64,000 nt of DNA from Haloechinothrix halophila YIM 93223. GTDB lineage: Bacteria > Actinomycetota > Actinomycetes > Mycobacteriales > Pseudonocardiaceae. Below are positions 1 through 9,007 of the stretch, piece after piece. Each line of letters opens with the position of its first letter. Positions within the stretch are counted from its first letter, which is position 1. The notes under the pieces were generated by a model. That model was not told the origin of the DNA. It worked only from the letters and a program-made list of their open reading frames with translations, and did not search any database. Location: positions 1,301,723-1,365,722 of the forward strand of contig NZ_KI632509.1 in NCBI RefSeq assembly GCF_000504245.1, read 5' to 3'. The position numbers and the translations under genes were made by a program.

Positions 1-1
1 C

Positions 2-2509
2 GCGGTGCACGGGCTGCTCGTCGATCCACATGCCGCGCGCTCGGCAGACGTCGCCCCGGTGCCGGTGAACAGCAACGACGAAGTGGGGCACGTCGCGCGC
101 GCGTTCGACGCGGTGCACGGCGAGGCGATCCGGCTCGCCACCGAGCAGGCGGAACTGCGCAGCAACGTCAACGCGATGTTCGTCAACCTGTCGCGGCGCG
201 GGCAGGAGCTGGCCGATCGGCAGCTCGACATGCTCGACCGAATGGAGGCCGAAGAACAGGACCCGGACACGCTGGCGTCGCTGTTCGAACTGGATCACCT
301 CGCCACCCGGTCCCGCCGGATCTGCGAGAACCTGTTGGTCCTGACCGGCAACGACTTCGCCCGCATGCTGCCAGGCACCGTCGCGGCGTCCGAGGTGGTC
401 GGAGCCGCGTTGTCCGAGATCGAGCAGTACCAGCGGGTCGAGCTGGCGTCGGTGCCGGATGTCGCGGTACGCGGCGACGTCGTGAGCGATGTGGTGCACG
501 TGATCTCCGAGCTGCTGGAGAACGCCACCAACGGCTCACCGTACGAAACCACGGTCACGCTGACCAGCTCGGTCGCCAGGAACGGCGCGTGGCTGATCGA
601 GATCACCGACAGCGGGCCCGGTATGTCACAGGAGGCCATCGACTCGGCCAACGCGCGGCTCGCCGAGCTGCCAGAGATCGACGTCGAGGCGTCCAGGAAG
701 ATGGGGCTGTACGTCGTCGGCAGGTTGGCGCAGCGCAACGGCCTCGAGGTGCGGCTGCGCCACGCGCCGACCGGCGGGTTGACGGCGTCCGTGCTGGTGC
801 CAGCGCAGGTGATCGGCGAGCTGTCCGATGACACCGAGCGCGGGCCGTCCACCGAGCCAGGCAGGCGCCCGGAGTGGCTGGACACCGTCACGGTGCGGTC
901 GCGCAAGAACCAGGGCTCCGGCCCGCCGAAGCGGGCGCCGGTGGTGACGGAGCGGTCGGCGGACCCCGAGGAGGGCGTCGTCCACCACCCGTTCGACGAC
1001 GATCAGCCGACCGAGCGGCTTCCCGTGTACAAGGACCTGCTGACCAGGTGGTTCCGCGAGGGCGACGATGAACCGGAGTTGCCGGGGCTCTACACCGGGT
1101 CGTCGCGCCCGGTGCGGTCGCTGCCGGAGGTGACGGCGCCGACCGAGGGGGCGGACGGCGACGCGGGAGCGGCTGGTGCGGCTCCGGCTGGCGACGCGGG
1201 GGCCGCTGGTGCTGCCGAAGAAGTGACCAGCTCAGCGGCTTCAAGGACCGGTGCTGCCGCCGACACCCAGCCGGATGCCGCTGACCAGCCAGGCCCAGCC
1301 ATCCAGCCGGGCCAGCTTGTCGAGCAGAGTTCGTCTGCCGAGCTGGACGGCGATGACGTGGACGACGATGACCTGGACGCCGACTCTGGTCCGGGAGCGA
1401 TCACCAAGCCCAAGATGCGACCCGTGCGGGAGTCGACCGCCGACGCGGAATCCGTCGTGGCGTCGTTCTTCGATGCCGTCCTGGATGCCGAGCCAGCCGC
1501 GGAAGCGTCCGAGACTGACGAGACCGAGCCCGAGCGAGCCGTGGAGTCGACGTCCGGCGGTGCGGAGCACCTTGCGGAGTTCGCCGCCGATGTGCGGTCG
1601 GAGCAGTACGCCACTGCCGAACCATCCGAACCGGATAAGGCGACCGAACAGGACTCCGCGGCTGCTCAAGCGGCGACCGAGGAACACGACGCGGACGACC
1701 GATCCACTGGCGACAATTTCGATCTGTTCGCCGTACTCGATGCGGTCACCGGGCGCAGCAAACGAGTCGCCGCATCCTCCGAACCGTTCCCCGGCACCGC
1801 AGCCACCGAACCGAAGTCCGACCGCGCTGCGGACGTCACGTCCGAGCCCGCCGATCGTTCGGAGACCGAGACCAGGCTTACGCCTCGGTTCCGGCCAGCA
1901 CCCGACCCGGTGGCCGTGTCGTCCTACACGCCCGCGCCGAACGCCAAGGAATCCGACGTCGCGCAGCACGGTGTCAACGGTTTCGAGCCATCGGCATCAC
2001 CGGACGTTCCAGACGACGACGAACGACCCGCGTCGATGTCCACATGGGAGCCGGGATCGGTCGCACCGGACGATCGTCCGAGTGACCAGCCCAGCATGTG
2101 GGCGGAACGGCCGAAGGATGCCGCCAATGGGGTGAACTCTGCGGACCAGGTCGTGTCGCGATCCGCGGACGAATTCGCCCCACCCTCGCAGGGTGAACTC
2201 GATCTCGCCGATGCCGATTTCGAGGCTTCCCCTGTGGGCGACACAGACCGCCCCAACTCGGCATCGAGCCTGCTCAGCAGGGATGTCGACGGGGGTATCG
2301 GTGAGGATGACCTGTCCATGCAGACCGAGGTCATCTCACGTGCGCCCGACGCCGTCAGGGGCAGGATGCGCAGCCTTTCGGAAGGGATGCGGCGCGCTCG
2401 ACAGGGCAGCGATGGGGAATACGCTGATTCAGGTCATAAGGCCACCGTGGGTGTGGGGCAAAACCAGTGGCTCGATGGGCGAGTCGGATCAGGAGGCAAG
2501 GAGGGGTAG
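2..2509 (+). CDS. Conservon-type sensor histidine kinase (CvnA-like), 5' end outside window
   Basis: The reading frame is open at the window edge, so the N-terminal sensor and most of the HAMP domain are missing; the visible part begins near the end of HAMP (NDEVGHVARAFDAV). Counting from the GTG at 5, a dimerisation helix with FELDH lies at about residue 94, the N box ELLENATN at 169-176, the G box DSGPGM at 202-207 and GLYVVGR at 234-240, a GHKL ATPase. After residue 275 come about 560 residues of acidic, Ala/Glu/Asp/Pro-rich sequence, probably disordered. The TAG stop overlaps the GTG of a roadblock gene, followed by a DUF742 gene: the cvnA-B-C order of conservons. The family is membrane-bound and thought to act with a small GTPase; its signal here is unknown. 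Confidence 0.85.
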   Translation, partial: AVHGLLVDPHAARSADVAPVPVNSNDEVGHVARAFDAVHGEAIRLATEQAELRSNVNAMFVNLSRRGQELADRQLDMLDRMEAEEQDPDTLASLFELDHLATRSRRICENLLVLTGNDFARMLPGTVAASEVVGAALSEIEQYQRVELASVPDVAVRGDVVSDVVHVISELLENATNGSPYETTVTLTSSVARNGAWLIEITDSGPGMSQEAIDSANARLAELPEIDVEASRKMGLYVVGRLAQRNGLEVRLRHAPTGGLTASVLVPAQVIGELSDDTERGPSTEPGRRPEWLDTVTVRSRKNQGSGPPKRAPVVTERSADPEEGVVHHPFDDDQPTERLPVYKDLLTRWFREGDDEPELPGLYTGSSRPVRSLPEVTAPTEGADGDAGAAGAAPAGDAGAAGAAEEVTSSAASRTGAAADTQPDAADQPGPAIQPGQLVEQSSSAELDGDDVDDDDLDADSGPGAITKPKMRPVRESTADAESVVASFFDAVLDAEPAAEASETDETEPERAVESTSGGAEHLAEFAADVRSEQYATAEPSEPDKATEQDSAAAQAATEEHDADDRSTGDNFDLFAVLDAVTGRSKRVAASSEPFPGTAATEPKSDRAADVTSEPADRSETETRLTPRFRPAPDPVAVSSYTPAPNAKESDVAQHGVNGFEPSASPDVPDDDERPASMSTWEPGSVAPDDRPSDQPSMWAERPKDAANGVNSADQVVSRSADEFAPPSQGELDLADADFEASPVGDTDRPNSASSLLSRDVDGGIGEDDLSMQTEVISRAPDAVRGRMRSLSEGMRRARQGSDGEYADSGHKATVGVGQNQWLDGRVGSGGKEG

Positions 2510-2934
2510 TGGCATCGTCCGCTGGGCGGCCAACCGGGACCATCGACTCGCTGCTCACGGACTTCGCACAACGAGTCGACGGGGTCGCACACGCGGTCAT
2601 CGTCGGATACGACGGGTTGCCGCTCGCGGCATCCGCTGAGCTGCCGAGGGACCAAGCCGAGCAGCTCGCCGTGATCGCGTCGGGTCTGATGTACATGGCG
2701 GGAAATGCGGCGAAATGCTTCACCGGGGGCGCGGTGAACCAGACCGTCGTTGAGATGGAGCGGGGGTATCTGTACCTCATGTCGGTGCATGACGGCGCCG
2801 TTGTCGCCGCACTGGCCTCGCCGAGGTCCGAGCTGGCAACGGTGGCGTACGAGATTGCCGTGCTGACCGACTCGCTGGTCGACAGAGTGCCACGCGCTTC
2901 GCAGCAAGCACGGGGTGACAAGGGGGCACGATGA
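2509..2934 (+). CDS. Roadblock/LC7 domain protein (CvnB-like)
   Basis: A 141-residue protein with the compact roadblock/LC7 fold signature: a helix (SLLTDFAQRVDGV), strand AHAVIVGYDGLPLA, central helix with GLMYMAGNAAK, and the paired strands GYLYLMSVHDGAVVAAL. Such proteins are partners of small GTPases and are the second gene of actinobacterial conservons. The GTG start at 2509 shares its G with the TAG of the kinase gene and follows a strong AGGAGG at 2491-2496, so translation is probably coupled. An earlier in-frame ATG at 2467 lies inside the kinase gene and is less likely. The stop overlaps the ATG of the DUF742 gene. Confidence 0.88.
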   Translation: MASSAGRPTGTIDSLLTDFAQRVDGVAHAVIVGYDGLPLAASAELPRDQAEQLAVIASGLMYMAGNAAKCFTGGAVNQTVVEMERGYLYLMSVHDGAVVAALASPRSELATVAYEIAVLTDSLVDRVPRASQQARGDKGAR

Positions 2935-3353
2935 TGATGAACCAGACCAACAACGACGAGGCGAGCTTTTACCCGGTGCAGGACCAAGTGCCTGCCATGC
3001 CGCCCGCGCAGCGCCAGGTGTCACTCGCCCGGCCTTACGCACGCACGCGTGGGCGCACCCGGCCGGATCGCAACTTATCGCTTGAAGCGACGGTCACTAC
3101 CAGCGAACAGGGCAGACACTACGAGGGCGTGCGCGCGGTGGAGCATCGCACCATCTGCGACTTCTGCGTGCACGCCCGCACCATCTCGGACGTCGTCGCC
3201 GAGTTGGGCCTCCCACTCGGCGTCGTGAAGGTGATCGTGGCGGACATGGCCGAGGCGGGTCTGGTGCACGTCCATCAGCCAGGGCTCGCGTTTGGTGACA
3301 AGTCCTCTCGCGAGTTCACGGAGCGCCTGCTGCGCAGCCTCCACGAACTCTGA
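2931..3353 (+). CDS. DUF742 protein (CvnC-like)
   Basis: A 140-residue DUF742 protein. The recognisable core begins at SLARPYARTRGRT and includes a winged-helix-like stretch (RTICDFCVHARTISDVVAELGLPLGVVKVIVADMAEAG, split here across residues 70-105) and ends in a short amphipathic helix. DUF742 proteins are the third component of conservons. The ATG overlaps the preceding stop by four bases. A fourth gene, the CvnD GTPase, would be expected directly downstream, but only 34 bases separate this stop from the convergent helicase-like gene. Function in the complex is unknown; a DNA-binding or GTPase-adapter role is inference. Confidence 0.87.
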   Translation: MMMNQTNNDEASFYPVQDQVPAMPPAQRQVSLARPYARTRGRTRPDRNLSLEATVTTSEQGRHYEGVRAVEHRTICDFCVHARTISDVVAELGLPLGVVKVIVADMAEAGLVHVHQPGLAFGDKSSREFTERLLRSLHEL

Positions 3354-3387
3354 GGCGAGCTCGGGGGACATGGCGTAGCGGGCGTCG

Positions 3388-5712
3388 TCAGTCGTCCACC
3401 AGCGCTGCCGACGTGATCCGGTGGAGGGGGTAGCGCTCGGCGCTGGAGCCTTCCAGTACCCCGCCGGAGAGCCGGACCGGGGTGACGACGCGCTGGGTAG
3501 CGGTGCCGTGAGCGTCGACCAGCCCGATCCACACCTGCCGCCCGCCGCGCGCGGCCTCGTTGAGTAGCGCGAGCGTGGCCGACGTGTCGCCGGTTCCCGC
3601 CGCGTTGCGGACCCCGGTGCCGTGACGGGCCGCGGCTGCCCTGTCGCCCGCCTTGATCCGGTCGACCACGCCAGCTACCTGCTGCTTGCCGCTCGTGTGC
3701 GGTGCGCCCGCCGCGCGTTTGCGCGCCGGAATTCGCCTGCCGCGTTGCCGCAGGTCGATCACTCTGCCGTCAGGGCCTTCCGCCGCGGGGGTGAAACCAT
3801 GCGCGCGCAGCCCGGTCATCACGTCGCCTAATGGCAGGTCGCTGACCACGACCGTCGGCGCGATCGCTCGCAGGTCAAGCTCCGCGGCCGCTGCACCGGC
3901 GAGGACTTCGGCGAGCAGCGCCTCGTCGTCACAACGCAGGAAGGATGCGCACGCCCCGCCGCGTAGCCTGCCGTGACGGCGGGCGACGTCGTCGATCAGG
4001 TACGTCAGCGACTGCGGCACCGGCGTCGCCGAGCGGGCGGCGAACAACTCGTGCAGCTCGGTCGCTGTCCGGCCGGAGTCCAGCGCGCGTCGCACCGACG
4101 CCTCGCTCACCCGGTACACCGTCCCGTGGCCGGCGGACTCCGTGTCGGCGACGGCGTTGATCTCGGCGGCCACCCCCGGCTCAAGCGGGCCGGGCGCGAC
4201 GACGGTGAGATCGGCCTGCACCAGCACGTGGTCGACCGGTTCCGGCATCGCCTCGGCCATCGCGTCGGCCGCGCGGCTGCGGTGGTCGTCCTCGGACTCG
4301 GTCTCGCTGTCGACGAGCAACGCCCGCGCCGCCGTCGTCGCGGCACCCAGGGCCACAAGGCCGAGCGCGGTCGCCTCGGACAATGTCCAGCGCACCAGGT
4401 CATCGCGGAGGCTGCCGCCGCGCCGGGGTGCCTGCCAGGCCAGGTACTCGACCAGGCTCTCGGTCTCGGCGCCCGTGCCTGGTGGTAGCTCGGCGAGCGC
4501 ACGCAGCACCCGCCGCCTGCCCTCCGGCGCCAGGGGGCGGCGCAGCCGCTCGGACAGCGGCGTCGGCGGTTTGTCGGCCGACGCGTCCGCCGTACGCCCG
4601 CCGCCCGCGCGCCCCTCAGCGTCCGTGCGCGCGCCAGCAGCGGTGCCGTAGGCCAATCCGGGCAGCCGGGGCAGTGCGAGCCAGGTATCGGCCAGCAACG
4701 CCCACTGCGCGGACGGCGGGGCGGCCAGCCAGGTGTCGGTCAGCGTCGTCGGCACCCACCCGGCGTCCTCGTCCTTGCTCTCCGCGACCAGCCCTGCCCC
4801 GACGACCAGCTCGGCCAGCAGCACCGCGCGCTGCTCATCGACGTCGAATTCCCGCATCATCCGACGGATCTCCCGCACGCCGAGCCCGCCAGCCTTGAGG
4901 ACCGGTGGCGGTGTCTGCCCCCAGGACTCCAGCACGTCACCGACGTGGCGCAGCAGCGACATCGCCTCACCAGCCGCCGTCTGGTCCACGGTGGCCTCGG
5001 TGCGCTCACGGGTGTGCAACGGCGGTGGAGTCAGCGTCGATGGCGCGAACGCCTGCCCGCCACGCAGGTGCAGGCCGAGCTGACGTGGCAGCTCAACGGT
5101 GGTCGCGTCGCGTCGCATCAGCAGCCCACGTGCCAGCAGCCGCTGCACGGGGGTCGTCGCCTCGGCCAGCCGGATGTCGGTTGCGGCGTCCCGGCTGGTG
5201 CCGATCGGCGGGCCGACCGCGAGCGTGTCGAGCAGCGTCCGCTCCTCCGCGGTGACCTCGGCCAGTGCCGCGTCGAGGTCGGCGCCGTCCAGCGCGGGAA
5301 GCGGGCGGCCGAGCCCCGCCGGGTACGAGCCGACGACGTCGCGGGCGGCGGGTACCACCGCGATCCCGTCCCCGGCGTCCCAGGCGATCGCCAGCGTCCG
5401 CAGCCGGTCGATGCTGCCCGTGGCGTCGACGTCGAGCAGGTCGGAGACGTCGGGCGGCGCGACCGGCGCGGTGTCCGCGCCGAGCAGCAGCAGCGCCTCC
5501 AGCGTGGCCAGTGTCGCGGAGTCCAGCTGTTCGCACGCGCGCGCCACCGACCCCGGGGTGCCCGCGCGGGTGGCGAGCACCGTGGAGTCAGGGGGCGGGG
5601 GAGTGGCGAGGTCGCGCCTGGCGAGCAAGAGCGCGGCCAGTTCGTCGGGCGTCGCCGACCGGAGAGCCGCTGCCAGGGAGACCGCCGCCGAGTCGTCAGC
5701 CGCGTGCATCAC
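3388..5712 (-). CDS. Helicase-associated (XPB/Ssl2-like C-terminal domain) protein
   Basis: A 774-residue protein resembling M. tuberculosis Rv0862c. The C-terminal half holds a Helicase_C_3-type region (DHVLVQADLTVVAPGPLEPG near residue 495, then RVSEASVRRALDSGRT and LTYLIDDVARRHGRLR). I see no Walker A or DEAD/DEAH box, so it is not a complete helicase alone; in M. tuberculosis the true helicase Ercc3 is the neighbour. A low-complexity Gly/Ala linker lies near residues 350-370. The start is GTG at 5712 with an ATG immediately after it. It converges on the conservon and is divergent from the small gene at 5803. A role in DNA repair is inferred from the family. Confidence 0.8.
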   Translation of the reverse strand: MMHAADDSAAVSLAAALRSATPDELAALLLARRDLATPPPPDSTVLATRAGTPGSVARACEQLDSATLATLEALLLLGADTAPVAPPDVSDLLDVDATGSIDRLRTLAIAWDAGDGIAVVPAARDVVGSYPAGLGRPLPALDGADLDAALAEVTAEERTLLDTLAVGPPIGTSRDAATDIRLAEATTPVQRLLARGLLMRRDATTVELPRQLGLHLRGGQAFAPSTLTPPPLHTRERTEATVDQTAAGEAMSLLRHVGDVLESWGQTPPPVLKAGGLGVREIRRMMREFDVDEQRAVLLAELVVGAGLVAESKDEDAGWVPTTLTDTWLAAPPSAQWALLADTWLALPRLPGLAYGTAAGARTDAEGRAGGGRTADASADKPPTPLSERLRRPLAPEGRRRVLRALAELPPGTGAETESLVEYLAWQAPRRGGSLRDDLVRWTLSEATALGLVALGAATTAARALLVDSETESEDDHRSRAADAMAEAMPEPVDHVLVQADLTVVAPGPLEPGVAAEINAVADTESAGHGTVYRVSEASVRRALDSGRTATELHELFAARSATPVPQSLTYLIDDVARRHGRLRGGACASFLRCDDEALLAEVLAGAAAAELDLRAIAPTVVVSDLPLGDVMTGLRAHGFTPAAEGPDGRVIDLRQRGRRIPARKRAAGAPHTSGKQQVAGVVDRIKAGDRAAAARHGTGVRNAAGTGDTSATLALLNEAARGGRQVWIGLVDAHGTATQRVVTPVRLSGGVLEGSSAERYPLHRITSAALVDD

Positions 5713-5758
5713 ATCAAACGATACCGACCAGCATCCGCCTCAGCCCGGGTCGGCAGAC

Positions 5759-5764
5759 TAGAAT
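5759..5764 (+). promoter_or_regulatory. Putative -10 element (TAGAAT) of the small gene at 5803
   Basis: TAGAAT matches the actinobacterial TANNNT -10 consensus and lies 38 bases before the GTG at 5803, leaving room for a short leader that contains the ribosome-binding site CGGAGGAA at 5791-5798. No convincing -35 hexamer is visible. Confidence 0.4.
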
Positions 5765-5802
5765 CCGATCTCACAAGGCACGTCAGGACCCGGAGGAACA
5801 AC

Positions 5803-5994
5803 GTGGCGAACGCGAAGAAGGTGGCCAAGGACCGGATCGACCCGGCGTGGCCGCAGGTGGAAGACGGTGAGCACCCGGTGAGCGAACTGGCCGCTGACCG
5901 GCAGGGATCACTGTCGCCGTTCGGTGATGTGGAGTTTCCGCTGAAGCGCGTGCCCTACGAGCACCCGGAAACCGAGATCAATAAAACTCCCTGA
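5803..5994 (+). CDS. Small conserved hypothetical protein, 63 residues
   Basis: A short hydrophilic protein starting at GTG 5803 (MANAKKVAKDRIDPAWPQ...) about 5-7 bases after CGGAGGAA. It begins basic, then has an acidic/Pro-rich middle (PQVEDGEHPVSELAADR) and ends ETEINKTP. There is no signal peptide, membrane helix or known motif. Its place, divergent from the Rv0862c-like gene and before the Moco genes, matches Rv0863 of M. tuberculosis, also a conserved hypothetical. Function unknown. Confidence 0.7.
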   Translation: MANAKKVAKDRIDPAWPQVEDGEHPVSELAADRQGSLSPFGDVEFPLKRVPYEHPETEINKTP

Positions 5995-6003
5995 GCGCGG
6001 ACG

Positions 6004-6030
6004 CGATAGGGTCTTTCTCACACCCTATCG
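6004..6030. terminator. Short inverted repeat between the small gene and malic enzyme gene
   Basis: CGATAGGGT (6004-6012) and ACCCTATCG (6022-6030) are perfect 9-bp arms with a 9-base loop. The hairpin lies 10 bases after the stop of the 63-residue gene and 25 bases before the malic enzyme ATG. It could be a terminator, or an operator or leader hairpin for the malic enzyme gene; the sequence does not decide. Confidence 0.45.
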
Positions 6031-6054
6031 GCGCTCGATATTGCGGAGTCCCAC

Positions 6055-7443
6055 ATGGCTGTCCCCGGTCCTGGCTATTCGATCACAGTTCGCGTCGACG
6101 CCCCCGCCGCTGCGAGCACGGCGGGGGACCTGACCACGGCAGTTGGCCAGGTCGGTGGGGTGCTGACCGCGTTCGACATCGTCGAGTCGCATACCGACCG
6201 CATCGTTGTCGACATCAGCGCCAACGTCGTTGACGCCGAGCACGCGGACGGCGTCACCGAGGCGCTGGAGCAGCTCTCCGGCGTGCGGGTGCGCAAGGTC
6301 TCCGACCGCACCTTCCTGATGCACCTCGGCGGCAAGATCGAGGTCAACTCGAAGGTCGCGCTGCGCAACCGCGATGACCTCTCTCGCGCCTACACGCCGG
6401 GCGTCGCGCGGGTCTGTAAGGCCATCGCGGCCAATCCGGAGGACGCTCGCAGGCTGACCATCAAGCGCAACACGGTCGCCGTCGTCACCGACGGCTCGGC
6501 CGTGCTCGGGCTCGGCAACATCGGGCCTGCCGCCGCGCTGCCGGTGATGGAGGGCAAGGCCGCACTGTTCAAGAAGTTCGCCGGGGTCGACGCCTGGCCG
6601 GTGTGCCTCGACACGCAGGACACCGAGGAGCTGATCCGCACGGTCGAGGTGCTCGCGCCCAGCTACGCGGGCATCAATCTGGAGGACATCGCGGCGCCGC
6701 GCTGTTTCGAGATCGAGGCGCGGCTGCGGGAGAAGCTGGACATCCCGGTTTTCCACGATGACCAGCACGGCACCGCGATCGTTGTCGTCGCCGCCCTGCG
6801 CAACGCGCTGCGGGTGGTCGGCAAGGACATCGCGGACTGCAAGATCGTGGTCTGTGGCGTCGGTGCGGCAGGCTCGGCCATCATCCGGTTGTTGCAGCTG
6901 AAGGGCCCGCGCGACATCGTCGCCGTCGGCAGGCGCGGCATCGTGCACTCCGGCCTCGGCGACATGAACGCCAACGTGCAGTGGATCGCCGACAACACCA
7001 ACGCCGAGCAGGCCGATGGCAGCCTGCACGACGCGCTGGTCGGCGCGGACGTGTTCATCGGGGTCTCCGGGCCGAACCTGTTCGGTGCGGACCAGGTGGC
7101 GACCATGGCCGACGACGCGGTGGTGTTCGCGCTGGCCAATCCTGACCCGGAGATCGACCCGATCGAGGCGCAGCAGCACGCGGCCGTCGTCGCGACCGGG
7201 CGCAGCGACTACCCGAACCAGATCAACAACGTGCTCGCCTTTCCCGGCGTCTTCCGTGGTCTGCTCGACGCCCACGCGCACCAGATCGAGGACGACATGC
7301 TGATCGCGGCGGCCGACGCCATCGCGGACGTCGTGGACTCCGACCGGCTCAACGCGGCATTCATCGTGCCGAGCGTGTTCGACGCGGCGGTCGCGCCAGC
7401 CGTCGCCGATGCCGTGAAGAGCGTCGCGCTGCGTGAGGGATAG
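6055..7443 (+). CDS. NAD(P)-dependent malic enzyme with N-terminal ACT domain
   Basis: A 462-residue cytosolic enzyme that decarboxylates malate to pyruvate. Residues 1-80 form an ACT-type regulatory domain ([10 protein letters not shown]..., [19 protein letters not shown]). The malic enzyme core follows: [13 protein letters not shown], the catalytic lysine region [15 protein letters not shown], the metal-binding [12 protein letters not shown] and [11 protein letters not shown], and the Rossmann loop [11 protein letters not shown]. It ends [13 protein letters not shown]...AFIVPSVFD, typical of the short bacterial class. An ATG at 6055 gives a full-length protein. moaC starts 7 bases after the stop, so co-transcription is likely although the functions differ. 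NAD versus NADP preference cannot be read from sequence. Confidence 0.93.
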   Translation: MAVPGPGYSITVRVDAPAAASTAGDLTTAVGQVGGVLTAFDIVESHTDRIVVDISANVVDAEHADGVTEALEQLSGVRVRKVSDRTFLMHLGGKIEVNSKVALRNRDDLSRAYTPGVARVCKAIAANPEDARRLTIKRNTVAVVTDGSAVLGLGNIGPAAALPVMEGKAALFKKFAGVDAWPVCLDTQDTEELIRTVEVLAPSYAGINLEDIAAPRCFEIEARLREKLDIPVFHDDQHGTAIVVVAALRNALRVVGKDIADCKIVVCGVGAAGSAIIRLLQLKGPRDIVAVGRRGIVHSGLGDMNANVQWIADNTNAEQADGSLHDALVGADVFIGVSGPNLFGADQVATMADDAVVFALANPDPEIDPIEAQQHAAVVATGRSDYPNQINNVLAFPGVFRGLLDAHAHQIEDDMLIAAADAIADVVDSDRLNAAFIVPSVFDAAVAPAVADAVKSVALREG

Positions 7444-7450
7444 TGGTCGC

Positions 7451-7930
7451 GTGAGTGAGCTCAGCCACGTAGACGAGTCGGGCGCGGCCAGGATGGTCGA
7501 CGTCTCCGCCAAGGACCGCAGCACTCGTGTCGCCACCGCGACCGGGGTCATGCGCACCACGCCCGAGGTGATCGGACTGCTCACCGAGGGTGGGTTGCCG
7601 AAGGGCGACGCGCTGGCGACCGCCCGTATCGCGGGGATCATGGGCGCCAAGCGCACACCGGAGTTGGTGCCGCTGTGTCACCCGCTCGCGATCTCCGGCG
7701 TTGAGGTGGAGTTCGACGTCGGTGACGCCGAGATCGGTATCGCGGCCACCGTGCGCACCACCGACCGCACCGGGGTGGAGATGGAGGCGCTGACGGCCGT
7801 GACCGTCGCCGGGCTCACGCTGCACGACATGATCAAGGCCGTCGATCCGGCCGCCACCCTGGACGCGGTGCGGCTGGACCGCAAGGAAGGCGGCAAGTCG
7901 GGCATCTGGGAGAGGCCGGAGGGTCGCTGA
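7451..7930 (+). CDS. moaC: Cyclic pyranopterin monophosphate synthase MoaC
   Basis: 159 residues, the usual MoaC length. It acts with MoaA to turn GTP into cyclic pyranopterin monophosphate, the first stage of molybdenum cofactor synthesis. Family hallmarks present: ARMVDVSAKDRSTRVA, PLCHPLAISGVEVEF, GVEMEALTAVTVAGLTLHDMIKA and the active-site lysines in LDRKEGGKSG. GTG at 7451 is preferred to an upstream in-frame ATG at 7433, which lies inside the malic enzyme gene. The TGA shares a base with the ATG of the mogA-moaE fusion, implying translational coupling. Confidence 0.95.
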   Translation: MSELSHVDESGAARMVDVSAKDRSTRVATATGVMRTTPEVIGLLTEGGLPKGDALATARIAGIMGAKRTPELVPLCHPLAISGVEVEFDVGDAEIGIAATVRTTDRTGVEMEALTAVTVAGLTLHDMIKAVDPAATLDAVRLDRKEGGKSGIWERPEGR

Positions 7931-8904
7931 TGGGTGATCGCAGCGCACGGGTGATCGTCGCGTCGAACCGCGCCGCGACGGGCGTGTACGAGGACACCAC
8001 CGGCCCGCTCATCACGGACTGGCTCACCGAGCGGGGATTCGACGTCGACCTGCCGGTGGTGGTGCCGGACGGCGACCCGGTCGGCGCGGCGCTGCGGGAG
8101 GCTGTCTCGGCTGGCGTGCCGGTCGCGATCACCACGGGCGGTACCGGGATCTCGCCGACCGACCGCACCCCCGAGGTGACGGCGCAGGTGCTCGACTACG
8201 AAGTGCCGGGCCTGGCCGACGCGATCAGGGCTGCCGGGCTGCCGAAGGTGCCCACCGCCGTGCTGTCGCGCGGCAGGGCCGGGGTCGCTGGCGGCACGCT
8301 GATCGTGAACCTGCCCGGCTCGCGCGGCGGGGTGAAGGACGGTCTCGGCGTGCTGGACGACGTCCTTGAGCACGCGCTGTCGCAGCTGGCCGGTGGCGAC
8401 CACATTCGGGAGGACACCGATGGTGCCTCCTCGGCTGCTGTTCCTGAAAGCGCGACCCCCGCGGTAGCCCCCGAGCCTGCCGCGCGGGTCGTGCTGTCTC
8501 AGGTCACCGACCAGCCGGTGACTGTCGATGAACACGCCGACGCCGTCGCTGACCGCACCGCGGGTGCGGTCGTCAGCTTCGGCGGAGTGGTGCGCGACCA
8601 TGACGGTGGGCGCGAGGTGCGTTCGCTGTACTACGAGGGCCACCCGCGTGCGGGCGACGTCCTCGACGCCGTGGTAGCCGAGGTGACCGCCCGTCACTCG
8701 GGAGTTAGGGCGGTCGCGGTTAGCCACCGCATTGGCGACCTTGCTATCGGTGACGTCGCGCTGGCGTGCGCGGTGGCCGGAGCTCACCGGCAGGAGGCGT
8801 TCGCCGCCTGCTCAGACCTGGTCGACACGGTCAAGCAGCGGTTGCCGATCTGGAAGCACCAGGTCTTCGCCGACGGCACCGACGAGTGGGTTAATTCGCC
8901 GTAG
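7930..8904 (+). CDS. Bifunctional MogA/MoaB-MoaE fusion
   Basis: A 324-residue two-domain protein. Residues 1-158 are a MogA/MoaB domain (molybdopterin adenylyltransferase) with TTGGTGISPTDRTPE and NLPGSRGGVKDGLGVL. A Ser/Ala/Pro linker of about 25 residues follows. Residues 185-324 are MoaE, the large subunit of molybdopterin synthase: GAVVSFGGVVRDHDGG, YYEGHPRA, SHRIGDLAIGDVALA, and PIWKHQVFADGTDEWVN with the catalytic lysine. MoaE normally pairs with MoaD, encoded on the other strand at 10361. In M. tuberculosis Mog and MoaE2 are separate neighbouring genes, so a fusion of adjacent genes is the simple explanation. It ends in a repeat of TAGCCCG followed by a hairpin. Confidence 0.93.
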   Translation: MGDRSARVIVASNRAATGVYEDTTGPLITDWLTERGFDVDLPVVVPDGDPVGAALREAVSAGVPVAITTGGTGISPTDRTPEVTAQVLDYEVPGLADAIRAAGLPKVPTAVLSRGRAGVAGGTLIVNLPGSRGGVKDGLGVLDDVLEHALSQLAGGDHIREDTDGASSAAVPESATPAVAPEPAARVVLSQVTDQPVTVDEHADAVADRTAGAVVSFGGVVRDHDGGREVRSLYYEGHPRAGDVLDAVVAEVTARHSGVRAVAVSHRIGDLAIGDVALACAVAGAHRQEAFAACSDLVDTVKQRLPIWKHQVFADGTDEWVNSP

Positions 8905-8928
8905 CCCGTAGCCCGTAGCCCGTAGCGG
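8902..8928 (+). repeat. TAGCCCG tandem heptamer overlapping the moaE stop
   Basis: Four tandem starts of the 7-base unit TAGCCCG begin exactly at the TAG stop of the mogA-moaE gene; the last copy reads TAGCGGG. Each copy carries a TAG, but in shifting frames. Replication slippage at the stop is the simple explanation. Confidence 0.7.
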
Positions 8929-8950
8929 GGTACGCGCCATCACGCGCTGC

Positions 8951-8985
8951 TGTGCCCCACCGCGATCGGGGCGCGGTGGGGCACA
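8951..8985. terminator. Bidirectional terminator hairpin between moaE and rpf
   Basis: A perfect 14-bp stem (TGTGCCCCACCGCG, 8951-8964, with its complement at 8972-8985) and a 7-base loop. It sits between two convergent genes and can serve both. There is no T-tract, as is common in actinobacterial terminators. Confidence 0.8.
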
Positions 8986-9007
8986 GCGAATCAGCGTGAG
9001 CCGTTGA

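Noticed and set aside
3354-3387. CvnD GTPase remnant after DUF742
   Set aside because: Only 34 bases are available and they contain no GTPase P-loop or other trace.
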